Assembly: GCA_019186985.1 (NCBI GenBank)
Contig: JABARQ010000019.1
Span: forward strand, 1-64,000
Direction of reading: 5' to 3'
DNA length: 64,000 nt
From: Prosthecobacter sp.
GTDB lineage: Bacteria > Verrucomicrobiota > Verrucomicrobiia > Verrucomicrobiales > Verrucomicrobiaceae
Shown: piece after piece, positions 16,528 through 25,875 of the stretch
Position numbering within the stretch: position 1 is the first letter of the stretch
How the letters are laid out: each line of letters begins with the position of its first letter
Translations under genes and position numbers: made by a program
The notes under the pieces: generated by a model
Told to the model about the DNA's origin: nothing
What the model saw: the letters and a program-made list of their open reading frames with translations, nothing else
Database searches by the model: none

Positions 16528-19500
16528 TCAGCGGACGGAGGACAGGGTCATGGAGACGTTTCCTGAGACCTGGGCCTCGTCCATTCCGGCCTGAGGGAAC
16601 TCGTTCATGAGGAAGAAGCCAAGGCCCAGGGTTTTCTCTCCGTCATCCACGAGCACGGCCTGATAGGCGGCCTTGCGGGAGGCGCCGGCCCTTTTCACCT
16701 GGAAGGAGCCCTGAAACAGGCCTGAACTGGAGGCCAGGGCGAAGGTGACGGAGCAGGGATTGGCGGGGAAGCGCGCCGAGCCGGAGGCGGAAAGCGTGCC
16801 CTCGACGTCCGGGGATGATTGTGCGCCGTCCAGAGCCTCATGAACAAAGGCAAGCTGAACGGTGGAGGCCCGGGGTGCGTTGTATTTTCCGCCGATGACA
16901 TCCAGGTCCAGCGGGCCGAAGCCGGCCGGGTACAGGGTGGAGGTTGTTGGAACGCGATGCCAGGAAGCCTGGGAGCCCTCCAGCCGGTGTTCATCACTGC
17001 CGTCCATGATGAGGCGTGCAAGGAAAGATCCTGTGATGCTGGTGATTGTCCGCAGGGTGGAGGTTTTGCTGTTCCAGACCATGCCTGTCTTGGAGCGAAT
17101 CACCTGCTGCAGGCTGATGCCGCCGTCGTTTTCAACCGGAAGGGAGAAGGTCAGCGAGGAGCCGTCGGCAAGTTTCACCGTGCCTGTGGCGAGCCCGTTG
17201 GCGGCAACCAGGAAGCTGCCAATGCCGTGTCCTTCGGGAGCAATGGCTTCCGAATCCCGCAGGCGCAGGGCAAAGGTGTGCCTTCCCTGGTAGGTGGAAG
17301 GCGTGGCGATGGGCAGCCTGATTTCCAGCGGCAGGTTTTCCTGACCGTCATCAAGCTCGCCCGTCATGCGGCCTGAGGGCACGTCGTATTGCAGTGTCAG
17401 GCTCAGGGCCTGCCTGCCGGGTCTTGCCAGGGTCACGATTCCGGAGGGCGTGCCGTCCAGGCCGTCCAGGATGCCGGAGAAGGCGCGCCGGGTTTCACCA
17501 AGCTTCATCGTGCCGGAGAACGCCCCCAGCCTTGACACTGTGACCGAGAGGCCGCCTCCCAGGAATTCATTCAGTGAAACAGAACGCGGGATGTTGCCTG
17601 TGAAGGTTCCGACCAGCCCGGTTGGAAGCGCGTTGATCACCAGCGTGGCTGGGTGGGGGTCGGAGCGCCCTGCGGCGTTGGCGACCCTGATGACCAGGGG
17701 AAAGCTGCCGCTTCTCATGGGTCGGCCGGAGATCAGGCCGGTGGCTGCCTTGACGGAAAGTCCGGGTGGCAGGCCGGAGACACTGACGAGGGCAGGTGCG
17801 TTTTCGATGGCTATGACGTGGCTGTAAGGCTGGCCGATCAAGCCTGCGGGAAGCGGGCCTGAATCGGTGATGGAGGGGGTGTCAAGCACCACGACATTCA
17901 CGGCAAGGCTGTCGACACGGCCGGCGGCGTTGCGGACGCGGACGTGATACAGGCCTGAATCGCGGACCGAAGCCCCGGCCACTTCCAACACAGGGCCCAC
18001 GGCGTCATGGATCTGAGCTCCATCTTTAAACCATTGGTACTCCAGGTCAGGGCCGCTGGCGCCCACCCTCAGCCTGAAGGTCTTTCCATCCACCACGGTG
18101 GCGCCTGCCGGCTGGGAGGTGATCCTGGGCGCGGCAAGCACTGGAGCGCGTGTGGTGTAGCTGTAGCGGAAGCCCTGCCGGCTCGGGTTGGTGGCCGGTG
18201 CATTGCTGCCCAGGGCGATGGTGTAGTTGCCGGGCGGCAGGGTCCAGGCACGGCTGATGCGTGAGCGGGTGCTGTTGTCGACATGATCCATGTACGTCAG
18301 GTCCTCCGCCCATTCGATGCTGCCTCGGTTGTTGTAGGTGTGGGAGTCACTGCCGTCGTTGTCCCAGCCCCTCCACAGAGTCATGCTGGGGAACATGCTG
18401 CTGGTGTCGGCCTTGCGGTCCGGATTGTCCACGCTCGGCCAGGGCACGCTGGCGTCGCGCTCCACGGAAAATTCAAACGTCAGCGTCTGGGTGACATTGA
18501 GGGCGATCCAGTGTGAGGTGTGGGTCCAGCCGACGGGCTGGGTGCCCTGGCCGGGATTGCCAAACAGCGCGTTGTCCTCCCAGCTCCAGGCGCCGACATG
18601 GTCGCTGTATTTGCCGCTGCTGCTGTCCGGCCCAAGCACGAAGGTCATGTTGTAGCCAATGCCGCCGGTGGATGGGGCGCCTTCAGGATAAGTGTTGGCG
18701 ACGGGATCGCCTCCCGAAGCGCCCGGGCTTCCCGTCATCACGAAATACGACATCTTGAAGCCCTGGCGGTTGAGGTTGGTGGCGGGCGCATTGCTGCCCA
18801 GTACCAGGGAGTATTGACCTGCCGGCAGCCTCCAGGTGCGGGAGATGGTGGTGTCGGTGCTGTTGTCGATGTGATCGACATAGCTCAGGTCTTCGGCCCA
18901 GGAGACACGGCCGCGGTTGTTGTAGGTGTGGGAGTCGCTGCCGTCGTTGTCCCAGCCCTTCCATAGGGTCAGGCTGGGGAACATGCTGCCGGTGTCGGCC
19001 TTGCGGTCTGGATTGTCCACGCTTGGCCAGGGGACGTTGGCGTCACGCTCCAGGGTGATGGTCAGCAGTGAGGCCTCTTCCAAACTGACTGCGGTCCAGC
19101 AGGAGGTGTGGGTCCAGCCGACGGGCTGGGCGCCCTGACCAGGATTGCCAAACAGGGCGTTGTCCTCCCAGCTCCAGGCACCGACATGGTCGGAGAGGCT
19201 GCCGGAGTCGCCGTTGCCAAGCAGGAGGGTGTAGGCATAACCGACACCCCCTGTGGAGGGGGCGTCCTCCGGGTAGGTGTTGGGCACGGGGTCGGACTTG
19301 GAAATGGTCGCGGAACTGTAGGTCAGCTTGAAGCCCTGGCGGTTGAGATTGGTGGCCGGTGCATTGCTGCCCAGGGCCAGCGTGTAATCTCCGGCGGGCA
19401 GGAAGTAGGTGCGTGTGATGCTGGTGGCGGAGCTGTTGTCGAAGTGGTCACGGTAGGTGAGTTTTTCGGCCCAGCTGACATTGCCGCGGTTGTTGTAGCT

Positions 19501-20472
19501 GTGGGAGTCACCACCGTCGTTGTCCCAGCCGTTCCAGATCGTGAAGCTGGGGAACATGCTGCTGGTGTCCGCGAGCCGGTCAGGAAGCTCGGGCGAGGGC
19601 CAGGGGACGGACGCATCACGTTCCAGGGTCAGGGTGAAGAGCGTGGCGCGGGAGACGCGCAGCGCCATCCAGCAGGAGGTGTGGGTCCAGCCGACGGGCT
19701 GGGTGCCCTGGCCGGGATTGCCAAACAGCGCGTTGTCCTCCCAGCTCCAGGCGCCGACGTGGTTGGAAAAGCTGCCTGAGGCCGTGCCGTCGGTGATGAC
19801 GGTTCGGGTATAGGCAATGCCACCGGCCTGGGGGTCGAAGGCGGCGGTCATCGAGGATGTCAGGGTGCATTTGAAGCCCTGACGGTTGAGATTGGTGGCC
19901 GGTGCGTTGCTGCCCAGGGCAAGTGTGTAAAGACCGGCCGGCAGCAGATAGCTGCGGGTGATGCTGGTGGCGGTGCTGTTGTCGTAATGGTCACGGTAGG
20001 TGAGCTTTTCGGCCCAGCTGACGTTGCCGCGGTTGTTGTAGGTGTGGAGGACGTCGCCATCCCTGTCCCAGCCGTTCCATAGGGTGAAGCTGGGAAACAT
20101 GCTGCTGATGTCCGCCTTCCTGTCCGGATCGGAGACATCAGGCCAGGGCACGTTGGCATCCCGCTCCAGCTTGACGACGAGGACCGTCGGCTGGGTGAGC
20201 GACAGGCCCAGCCAGCGTGAGGTGTGGGTCCAGCCGACAGGCTGGGTGCCCTGGCCGGGGTTGCCAAACAAAGCATTGTCCTCCCAGCTCCAGGCTCCTG
20301 CATGATCGGAGATTTCCGCGAGGTCGTTGCCGTTCATGAAGACCAGCCGGGAGTAGGGGACTCCGACATCGGTGGGTTCGGGGCTGCTGATGTTGGCGGC
20401 CTGAACAGTTCCGGCGATGAAGAAGGCCGTGCACAGGGCGTGCCGGAGAATGGGGGGCATGGTGAAGGACAT
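16528..20472 (-). CDS. Giant surface protein: four tandem repeats, Ig and putative-Ig domains
   Basis: 1314 aa. The ATG at 20472 follows a TTG in frame; ATG at 20460 is an alternative. The signal peptide is SFTMPPILRHALCTAFFIAG. Four repeats of about 180-195 residues fill positions 30-800, each with GAWSWEDNALFGNPGQG, PVGWTHTSxW, SMFPSxTLWxGWDxDG, YNNRGxxxWAEDLTY and LPAGxYTLALGSNAPATN. An Ig-like domain follows (residues 810-895: SQPAGATVVDGKTFRLRV, LEYQWFKDGAQ), then a He_PIG domain (LPPGLSVKAATGLISGRP). The last 390 residues are the beta-rich module shared with the genes at 12418 and 20506. Stretches of the repeats are identical at DNA level, so copy number may vary by recombination. Confidence 0.8.
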   Translation of the reverse strand: MSFTMPPILRHALCTAFFIAGTVQAANISSPEPTDVGVPYSRLVFMNGNDLAEISDHAGAWSWEDNALFGNPGQGTQPVGWTHTSRWLGLSLTQPTVLVVKLERDANVPWPDVSDPDRKADISSMFPSFTLWNGWDRDGDVLHTYNNRGNVSWAEKLTYRDHYDNSTATSITRSYLLPAGLYTLALGSNAPATNLNRQGFKCTLTSSMTAAFDPQAGGIAYTRTVITDGTASGSFSNHVGAWSWEDNALFGNPGQGTQPVGWTHTSCWMALRVSRATLFTLTLERDASVPWPSPELPDRLADTSSMFPSFTIWNGWDNDGGDSHSYNNRGNVSWAEKLTYRDHFDNSSATSITRTYFLPAGDYTLALGSNAPATNLNRQGFKLTYSSATISKSDPVPNTYPEDAPSTGGVGYAYTLLLGNGDSGSLSDHVGAWSWEDNALFGNPGQGAQPVGWTHTSCWTAVSLEEASLLTITLERDANVPWPSVDNPDRKADTGSMFPSLTLWKGWDNDGSDSHTYNNRGRVSWAEDLSYVDHIDNSTDTTISRTWRLPAGQYSLVLGSNAPATNLNRQGFKMSYFVMTGSPGASGGDPVANTYPEGAPSTGGIGYNMTFVLGPDSSSGKYSDHVGAWSWEDNALFGNPGQGTQPVGWTHTSHWIALNVTQTLTFEFSVERDASVPWPSVDNPDRKADTSSMFPSMTLWRGWDNDGSDSHTYNNRGSIEWAEDLTYMDHVDNSTRSRISRAWTLPPGNYTIALGSNAPATNPSRQGFRYSYTTRAPVLAAPRITSQPAGATVVDGKTFRLRVGASGPDLEYQWFKDGAQIHDAVGPVLEVAGASVRDSGLYHVRVRNAAGRVDSLAVNVVVLDTPSITDSGPLPAGLIGQPYSHVIAIENAPALVSVSGLPPGLSVKAATGLISGRPMRSGSFPLVIRVANAAGRSDPHPATLVINALPTGLVGTFTGNIPRSVSLNEFLGGGLSVTVSRLGAFSGTMKLGETRRAFSGILDGLDGTPSGIVTLARPGRQALSLTLQYDVPSGRMTGELDDGQENLPLEIRLPIATPSTYQGRHTFALRLRDSEAIAPEGHGIGSFLVAANGLATGTVKLADGSSLTFSLPVENDGGISLQQVIRSKTGMVWNSKTSTLRTITSITGSFLARLIMDGSDEHRLEGSQASWHRVPTTSTLYPAGFGPLDLDVIGGKYNAPRASTVQLAFVHEALDGAQSSPDVEGTLSASGSARFPANPCSVTFALASSSGLFQGSFQVKRAGASRKAAYQAVLVDDGEKTLGLGFFLMNEFPQAGMDEAQVSGNVSMTLSSVR
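18150..20400 (-). repeat. Four tandem ~580-bp coding repeats
   Basis: The conserved core around the codons for GAWSWEDNALFGNPGQG recurs at about 18530, 19110, 19690 and 20230, spaced 540-580 bases. Copies near 18520 and 19680 are identical over roughly 75 bases, including synonymous positions, which points to recent duplication or gene conversion. Confidence 0.85.
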
Positions 20473-20505
20473 CAAGATGGGGTTGGAGGCTGTGATGGAG
20501 AAAGG

Positions 20506-23500
20506 TCAGGGATTTGTGTCGGAAAGCTCGACACGGCCGGAAAGGATGCGGGTGGTCGTGGGAGTGGTTTTCGGGGAGTCGGCGGGCATTTCGGCGAGGT
20601 TGAAGAAGCCGTAGCCTGCGGGGCCGCCGCCATCGTCGACGATCATGCCAAGGAAGGTGGCGCTGCGTGGCAGGTCCTTGGCCGGTGAGATGCTCGTGTC
20701 GGAGTCCACGAGCTTGAAGCCGCCCTTGAAGGCTCCGGTGACTCCGGGGGTGAAGGTGGTGCCGCTGCCGGGTGTGAGGGTGAGCTTCACCTGTCCAGGG
20801 TTGGTGTCAGGCGGATCCAGCTTCGCGGGGCTGCCCTTGAGGACTTCAAAGGGATTCCAGTCCAGGCGTGTCGTGGGCGAGGGAGCCCTGCCTTCGCGGA
20901 AGGTCAGGCGTGCGTTGCCCGCCCCGGGGGTGAGGCCCATGGCGATGTCGTCCTTGCCGGGGATCACATAAACGCCGCCCAGGGTCACGAGACTGAGCGG
21001 GGCTGGGTTGAGCGGGTCAAGGCTGAGCGGATCAAAGCCGTCCTTGTAGCTGCGTGTGGCGCCGGTCTGCCGTGGCTTGTGCCAGCTCAGGGCGGAGGTG
21101 TTGAGGCAGCCCGCTCCGCCGCCGATGATCTCCAGGGTGCCAAGCAGGGATCCTGTCCTGGAATAGAGCAGGGCAAAAACGGGCAGACGTCCGCCCTGGC
21201 CGAGGGTGCCCGAAAGCGTGACCGGCGTGGAATTGTCCGCCAGGCGGACCACGCCGCTGACGGCACCCTTGCTGGTGACCTTGATGGCCCCAAAGCTGTG
21301 CCCCTGGGGTTTGTTGTCGTCTCCAATGTCCCCGGCCCCCAGTTTCATGGCGAAGGTGTAGCCGTTCGCATAAGCGGCCGGTGAGGAGGTGGGAAGCCGT
21401 GCATCCAGGGACAGGGTGACACCGTCTGACTTGATCTCGCCGGTGAGGCGCCTGGAGGCACGCAGCAGGGTGAACGTGATGTCGATGTCAGGAAGGTCCT
21501 TGCGGGTGATGGTGACCTCACCTGTAGGGTCCGCATTCGGCAGGACGGAGAGTTCGCCTTTGAAGCCGTGCCTGGCGGTGCCGAGGGTGAGTGTGCCGGA
21601 GAAGGCGCCGAGCTTGGTCGTGGTCACTGCCAGCAGGCCTCCAAGATTACGGTTGAGCGAGGCAGAGGCGTGACGTGGCACGATGCCCTGGAAAACGCCG
21701 AGGGAATCCGCAGGGAAGGGGTCAACCTGGACCTCCTTGACCTTGTCATAGCCGGTTCCTGCGGCGTTGGCGGCCTTGATGCGGACGAAGTAGGACTTTG
21801 CTGTCGTGGGCCTGCCGGTGATGGCGCCGGTGGCAGGGTTGATCTTCAGGCCGGCGGGCAGGTTGGTTGCAAAATATTGGGCCGGGCCGTTGCTGGCGCT
21901 GACCTGGGCGCTGTAGTCCTGCCCGACGATGGCGTCAGGAAGGAGGAGGTCGTCCATGACGGGCCAGGGGAGGATGGACACTGTGGCGTCCTGGCTGTTG
22001 GACCCGGCGGCGTCATTGTAGACACGGACGGAGTAGCTGCCGGCCTGGGCGGAGTCGAGAGTGGTAAGCACCAGGGTGCTCCTGGTTTCGCCGCTGAGGT
22101 CGGAGGTGCCCTTGCGCCACTGATATTTCAAGCCGGTGCCGGTGGCGGTGACGGATAGGGTGACCCGGGTGCCCTGCTTGACGGTGACGGAGGCGGGGTG
22201 CTTCTTGATTTCGGGGACGGGCAGTACGTTGAGCGTGGCGGTGCTGCTGGTGACACTGCCTGCGCCGTTGCTGATGATGACCTTGTAGCTGCCGCCGTCG
22301 GTGGTGGAGACCGAGGCCAGGTCGAGCACGGGCGAGTTGGCGCCTACATTCGTGGTGCCACGCTTCCATTGATAGGACAGGCCCATGCCGTCCGCGACGA
22401 CCTTGAGCTGAACCGCTGCTCCGGGAACGACTGTCGCACCGACGGGCTGCCTGCGAATGATGGCCTTGCCGTCGACCTGGCCGGGGTTGGGATCATCCTT
22501 GTCGAGGAAGCCGTCTTCGTCCTCGTCGCCACCCAAACGGCTGCCGGCGCCGGGCAGCACGCCCATGAAGCTGAGCCAGTCGCCCGAAGAGAGTGAGCTG
22601 AGGAGCGCGGAGCGTGAAAGGGGTGGTTCGGTGGCGCGGTCCGAACGGTAGGCGCCGGCTTTCCAGAGGTAGGAGCGGGGCTCGCCGCCGATGAAGCCGC
22701 GGGCGACGAGGTCGCAGTCGTAAAAGCCGACGGAGTCCGGGACGGTGCGGGATTCGAGCAGGGCGAGCTCGGAGGTGACGGAGGGCTGGGAGCGGTTGGT
22801 CGTGGTGACGGTGGGGCCATAGCCGACCGTGGGCGCGGTGCCGGTGTCGAAGCAGTTGAGGAAGGCCGTCAAGTCCGCGAACTCCTGGGGTGTCTCCAGC
22901 AGGTCGAGCACATAGGGATGCACGATGGGCATGACGTAGCCTGTGCCGTCATGAAGAAGTCCGAAGCCGCTCAGGGACTCGGCGCCGTTGCGGCCATCAT
23001 AAAACTGACGCTGATAGAGGGTGCGGAGCGGCGGATTCTTGACCGGCTGGCTCAGGCCCGCCTCCTGCGGCAGGTCAATGTTGTGGTTGCTGCCGTCGGG
23101 GTGGATGTGGCAGGTGATGCAGTGGCTTTTGGCGTGGCTGTTAAAGAGATCGCGTCCCTCCTCTGGAACACCGGTGCCGAGCGTGGCGGGAAGGCTGCGG
23201 TCAAGGTTGCGGTTCGGATTGGCGTGGTGAACGACGGACATCAGGTAGTCCGCCATGTTGTCGATGTCATCCTTGGCCAGTTCGGATCCGCCCATGAGGT
23301 TGTGGAAGGTGCCGTTGAAGCTCTGCAGCGTGGGCTTGTCACCCCGCCAGTGGAAGGGGGCGCCCTTCTGCATGCCGCGCAGGGTCTGCGTCGCCATCGG
23401 GCCCTTCATCGGATGCATGTCGTAGGGGCGCGGCGTGGTGTCGTGCACGGACAGGTTGGCGCCATAAACGGTGATCATGCTGCCGCCGGGGTCGCCGAGG

Positions 23501-24849
23501 TCCCAGGCCAGGCCGTCCCGGTCGGCGTCGATGTGGCAGATGCCGCAGGAGTTGGTGCCGTTGCCCGAAAGGCGTGCGTCAAACAGCTGGCCGCGTCCCT
23601 TCCGAATGAGGTCAGGGATCGGGTTGTGGCTGCTGAGAGGCACCTCCGCCTCGATGTTGAAGCCGGTGGTGTTGATGACGGAGACTGAGCTGGAGATCTT
23701 GTTGAGGGTGTAGAGCCTGCCGCGTACCTCGTCGAGAACCAGGCCGCGGGGGCCGCGCATGGCGGAGGCGCTGGTGTCCGCGCCGGTACGGATGTCGATG
23801 CGCTGGAGCACGCCGCCGGTGGCCGGGTCAACCTTGGCGATGCGGTCGGAGGCGAAGGCGGCGGTCCAGGCGCTTGAGCCGTCGGCGGAGAAGACGAGGC
23901 TGGCGGGCTGGGCAAGCGCGATGGCACGCGCGGGCTCGTTGGGGAGGGTGTTGTAGTCGATGCCCGGGTTGAGGTCATGCACGGTCACATCGGAGGGGGT
24001 GACGACGGAGAGGCGGCTGTCGGCGAAGTGTCCGCGCAGGGCGGGTTCGAAGCGGACAAGGTTGAGCGAGTTGGTGTTGGCGACCCAGAGTTCGTTGGAG
24101 CCGGGGCGGCAGGCGAGGTCGAAGAGGTTGGTGCCGACGTCGCTGATGTAGCGCAGGACGGAGCGGGTGGCGGAGTCGACCTCGGCCACGTCGTGGTCGA
24201 GGATGATGTTAGGCACATCAGGGTGGTCCGCCGCGACAATCTGGGCGGTGTCGGGAGCTTCGGGCAGGGCGGGGTTGGTGGGGACGGGCTGGGGAGGCGC
24301 CTTCTGCCGGGGCAGCACGGTGGTGCGGTTGCCGGAGAGGAGGAAGGCGGCGTAGACGCGGCTGCCATCGGGGCTCAGGGCGAGCGCATGGGGGTAGATG
24401 CCGTTGAGGGGGATGGTGGCGACGGGGGCGCGTGAGGCGGCGTCGTAGACACGGATCTGGTTGGCGCGTGCGCAGGCAACCCAGGCCTGGCCGCCGACAA
24501 AAAGCACGTCGGTGGGCTCGTCTCCGGTGCGCAGGGTCTCGACGACGCTGCTGGTGGATAGGCTGATGATGGAGACGGTGTCGCCGGCCTCGTTGACGAC
24601 CCAGACCTCGTCATTGGTGCGGGCACGGACGGTGACGGGTTCGAGGCCGACGGGGATCTGGGCCACCCGGGACGGGGAGGCGCCGGAGAGGTCGAAGACG
24701 GTGACCCTGGCGCTGGGGGAGTCTGCGGCGATCAGCCGGGAGCCGTCAGGAGTCATGGCCAGGGGGTGAACCTGGCGCGCCTCGAAATGCTGCCAGGCGG
24801 CTCCGGCATGGCCGGCCAGCAACAGGGGAATGAGCAGGAGTGTTCTCAT
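20506..24849 (-). CDS. Propeller, dihaem cytochrome and Ig-domain surface protein
   Basis: 1447 aa with signal peptide MRTLLLIPLLLAGHAGAAW. Residues 25-400 form a YVTN/NHL-type beta-propeller (PLAMTPDGSRLIAADSPSA, EVWVVNEAGDTVSIISL, ALALSPDGSRVYAAF, RGLVLDEVRGRLYTLN). Two c-type haem motifs follow, CGICH near residue 435 and CITCH near 577, in a region like dihaem peroxidase/MauG-type proteins. A calcium-type loop (DEDEDGFLDKDDPNPG) comes next. Then two Ig-like domains (SYQWKRGTTNVG, KYQWRKGTSDLSG), a He_PIG domain (LPAGLKINPATGAITGRP) and the C-terminal module shared with two neighbours. It should be an exported redox protein displayed at the surface. Six bases separate it from the HMA-like gene upstream. 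Confidence 0.85.
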   Translation of the reverse strand: MRTLLLIPLLLAGHAGAAWQHFEARQVHPLAMTPDGSRLIAADSPSARVTVFDLSGASPSRVAQIPVGLEPVTVRARTNDEVWVVNEAGDTVSIISLSTSSVVETLRTGDEPTDVLFVGGQAWVACARANQIRVYDAASRAPVATIPLNGIYPHALALSPDGSRVYAAFLLSGNRTTVLPRQKAPPQPVPTNPALPEAPDTAQIVAADHPDVPNIILDHDVAEVDSATRSVLRYISDVGTNLFDLACRPGSNELWVANTNSLNLVRFEPALRGHFADSRLSVVTPSDVTVHDLNPGIDYNTLPNEPARAIALAQPASLVFSADGSSAWTAAFASDRIAKVDPATGGVLQRIDIRTGADTSASAMRGPRGLVLDEVRGRLYTLNKISSSVSVINTTGFNIEAEVPLSSHNPIPDLIRKGRGQLFDARLSGNGTNSCGICHIDADRDGLAWDLGDPGGSMITVYGANLSVHDTTPRPYDMHPMKGPMATQTLRGMQKGAPFHWRGDKPTLQSFNGTFHNLMGGSELAKDDIDNMADYLMSVVHHANPNRNLDRSLPATLGTGVPEEGRDLFNSHAKSHCITCHIHPDGSNHNIDLPQEAGLSQPVKNPPLRTLYQRQFYDGRNGAESLSGFGLLHDGTGYVMPIVHPYVLDLLETPQEFADLTAFLNCFDTGTAPTVGYGPTVTTTNRSQPSVTSELALLESRTVPDSVGFYDCDLVARGFIGGEPRSYLWKAGAYRSDRATEPPLSRSALLSSLSSGDWLSFMGVLPGAGSRLGGDEDEDGFLDKDDPNPGQVDGKAIIRRQPVGATVVPGAAVQLKVVADGMGLSYQWKRGTTNVGANSPVLDLASVSTTDGGSYKVIISNGAGSVTSSTATLNVLPVPEIKKHPASVTVKQGTRVTLSVTATGTGLKYQWRKGTSDLSGETRSTLVLTTLDSAQAGSYSVRVYNDAAGSNSQDATVSILPWPVMDDLLLPDAIVGQDYSAQVSASNGPAQYFATNLPAGLKINPATGAITGRPTTAKSYFVRIKAANAAGTGYDKVKEVQVDPFPADSLGVFQGIVPRHASASLNRNLGGLLAVTTTKLGAFSGTLTLGTARHGFKGELSVLPNADPTGEVTITRKDLPDIDITFTLLRASRRLTGEIKSDGVTLSLDARLPTSSPAAYANGYTFAMKLGAGDIGDDNKPQGHSFGAIKVTSKGAVSGVVRLADNSTPVTLSGTLGQGGRLPVFALLYSRTGSLLGTLEIIGGGAGCLNTSALSWHKPRQTGATRSYKDGFDPLSLDPLNPAPLSLVTLGGVYVIPGKDDIAMGLTPGAGNARLTFREGRAPSPTTRLDWNPFEVLKGSPAKLDPPDTNPGQVKLTLTPGSGTTFTPGVTGAFKGGFKLVDSDTSISPAKDLPRSATFLGMIVDDGGGPAGYGFFNLAEMPADSPKTTPTTTRILSGRVELSDTNP

Positions 24850-24855
24850 GACGGA

Positions 24856-25161
24856 TCAGCCTTTGACCGGGTCTAACGAACGAATGTTGTATATCTTCGC
24901 CTGCCCGCCCAGGGCCTTCATGGCCTCGTCGCGGGTGATCGGGCGGGTGGAGATGACCCGGAGCCTGGGCAGGCCGCCCTTTTGCGGGGCGAGGATGCGC
25001 GCCGACTGCACGCCCTTCACGGTCATCATCGCGGCCTTCACATGGCTGGAGCAGGCGCTGCAGAAGATGCCGGCGACCTCGCCTTCGTACGTCAGGGCGG
25101 GCTCGGCGGCCGGGGCCAGCCCAACCAATATTGTAGAAACGAGAAGGAGCAGGGTTTTCAT
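24856..25161 (-). CDS. Periplasmic HMA-like metal-binding protein
   Basis: 101 aa. GTG at 25164 precedes ATG at 25161; the ATG gives the signal peptide MKTLLLLVSTILVGLAPAA. The mature part has the ferredoxin-like fold pattern of heavy-metal-associated domains: GEVAGIFCSACSSHVKAA with C34 and C37, then VKGVQSARIL and a final strand. The usual GMxCxxC is GIFCSAC here. MerP/CopZ-type domains bind Cu(I) or Hg(II) with this cysteine pair. Between the SCO1-like gene (12-base gap) and the propeller cytochrome gene (6-base gap), it is best read as a periplasmic copper carrier. Confidence 0.8.
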   Translation of the reverse strand: MKTLLLLVSTILVGLAPAAEPALTYEGEVAGIFCSACSSHVKAAMMTVKGVQSARILAPQKGGLPRLRVISTRPITRDEAMKALGGQAKIYNIRSLDPVKG

Positions 25162-25176
25162 CACAGGGGGCGGGAT

Positions 25177-25869
25177 TCAGGGATGCGGATGACCAAGGAG
25201 CTGGTGGACGTGTTCGTGCAGCCGCTCGCCCATCAGAGCGGCGACCTCAGGCTGGGGATGAAAGACGGCATAGTAGCCTCGGACACGGCCCCGGCCATCG
25301 ATCAGGGCGATGCGCAGGTCGTGCTCGAATTCGTCATCGGGGGTGATGCGCTCCTCCTTCGGAATGGGTTTGGCGGCGGTCATGCCGACCTCGTCGGTCA
25401 TGAAGCTCCAGAGCTTCCCCCGGTCTCCCGTGATGAACCACCAGGGGGATTTTTCCGTCGCGCCGACAGCGTCGGCATAGGCTTTGAGCAGGGTCGTGCT
25501 GTCACGCCCGGGCTGGATGGCCACGGAGAGCATGTGGAAGCCCGGGTGGCCGGTGAATTCCTGGTTCAGCTTCTGCAGCTGGGCGGTGACGGCGGCGCAG
25601 CCGTGCGGACACTGGGTGTAGAGGTAGGCCGCCACGATGACCTGCCCCCTGAGATCCGAGAATCGCACGGCCCTGCCGCTGCGCTCAACGGCCTCCAGGT
25701 CGCCCTTGATCGTGGCGAGGACAGGCAGTTCCGGCCTGGGCAGCGCCGTCTGAAGCATGCGGCTGTAGGCGAGGCTGAGGCCGATGATGAGCACGATCAA
25801 TCCGCCGGCGAGGAGCCAGAAGCGTATGGGGCGGAACTCCGCCTGCGGATGATCGTGCGCCGGGTTCAT
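25177..25869 (-). CDS. SCO1/SenC family copper-binding thioredoxin-fold protein
   Basis: 230 aa. One N-terminal membrane anchor (FWLLAGGLIVLIIGLSLAYS) is followed by a periplasmic thioredoxin-like domain with LRGQVIVAAYLYTQCPHGC: C87 and C91 make the CxxxC site, and the third ligand is the His in DEFEHDLRIALID. SCO proteins deliver copper to the CuA site of cytochrome oxidase or handle copper more widely. There is an insertion (WWFITGDRGKLWSFMTDEVG) as in other SCO proteins. No oxidase subunit is nearby; the partners are a cytochrome c and an HMA-like protein. Six bases follow the cytochrome c stop. Confidence 0.9.
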   Translation of the reverse strand: MNPAHDHPQAEFRPIRFWLLAGGLIVLIIGLSLAYSRMLQTALPRPELPVLATIKGDLEAVERSGRAVRFSDLRGQVIVAAYLYTQCPHGCAAVTAQLQKLNQEFTGHPGFHMLSVAIQPGRDSTTLLKAYADAVGATEKSPWWFITGDRGKLWSFMTDEVGMTAAKPIPKEERITPDDEFEHDLRIALIDGRGRVRGYYAVFHPQPEVAALMGERLHEHVHQLLGHPHP

Positions 25870-25875
25870 CGTTGA

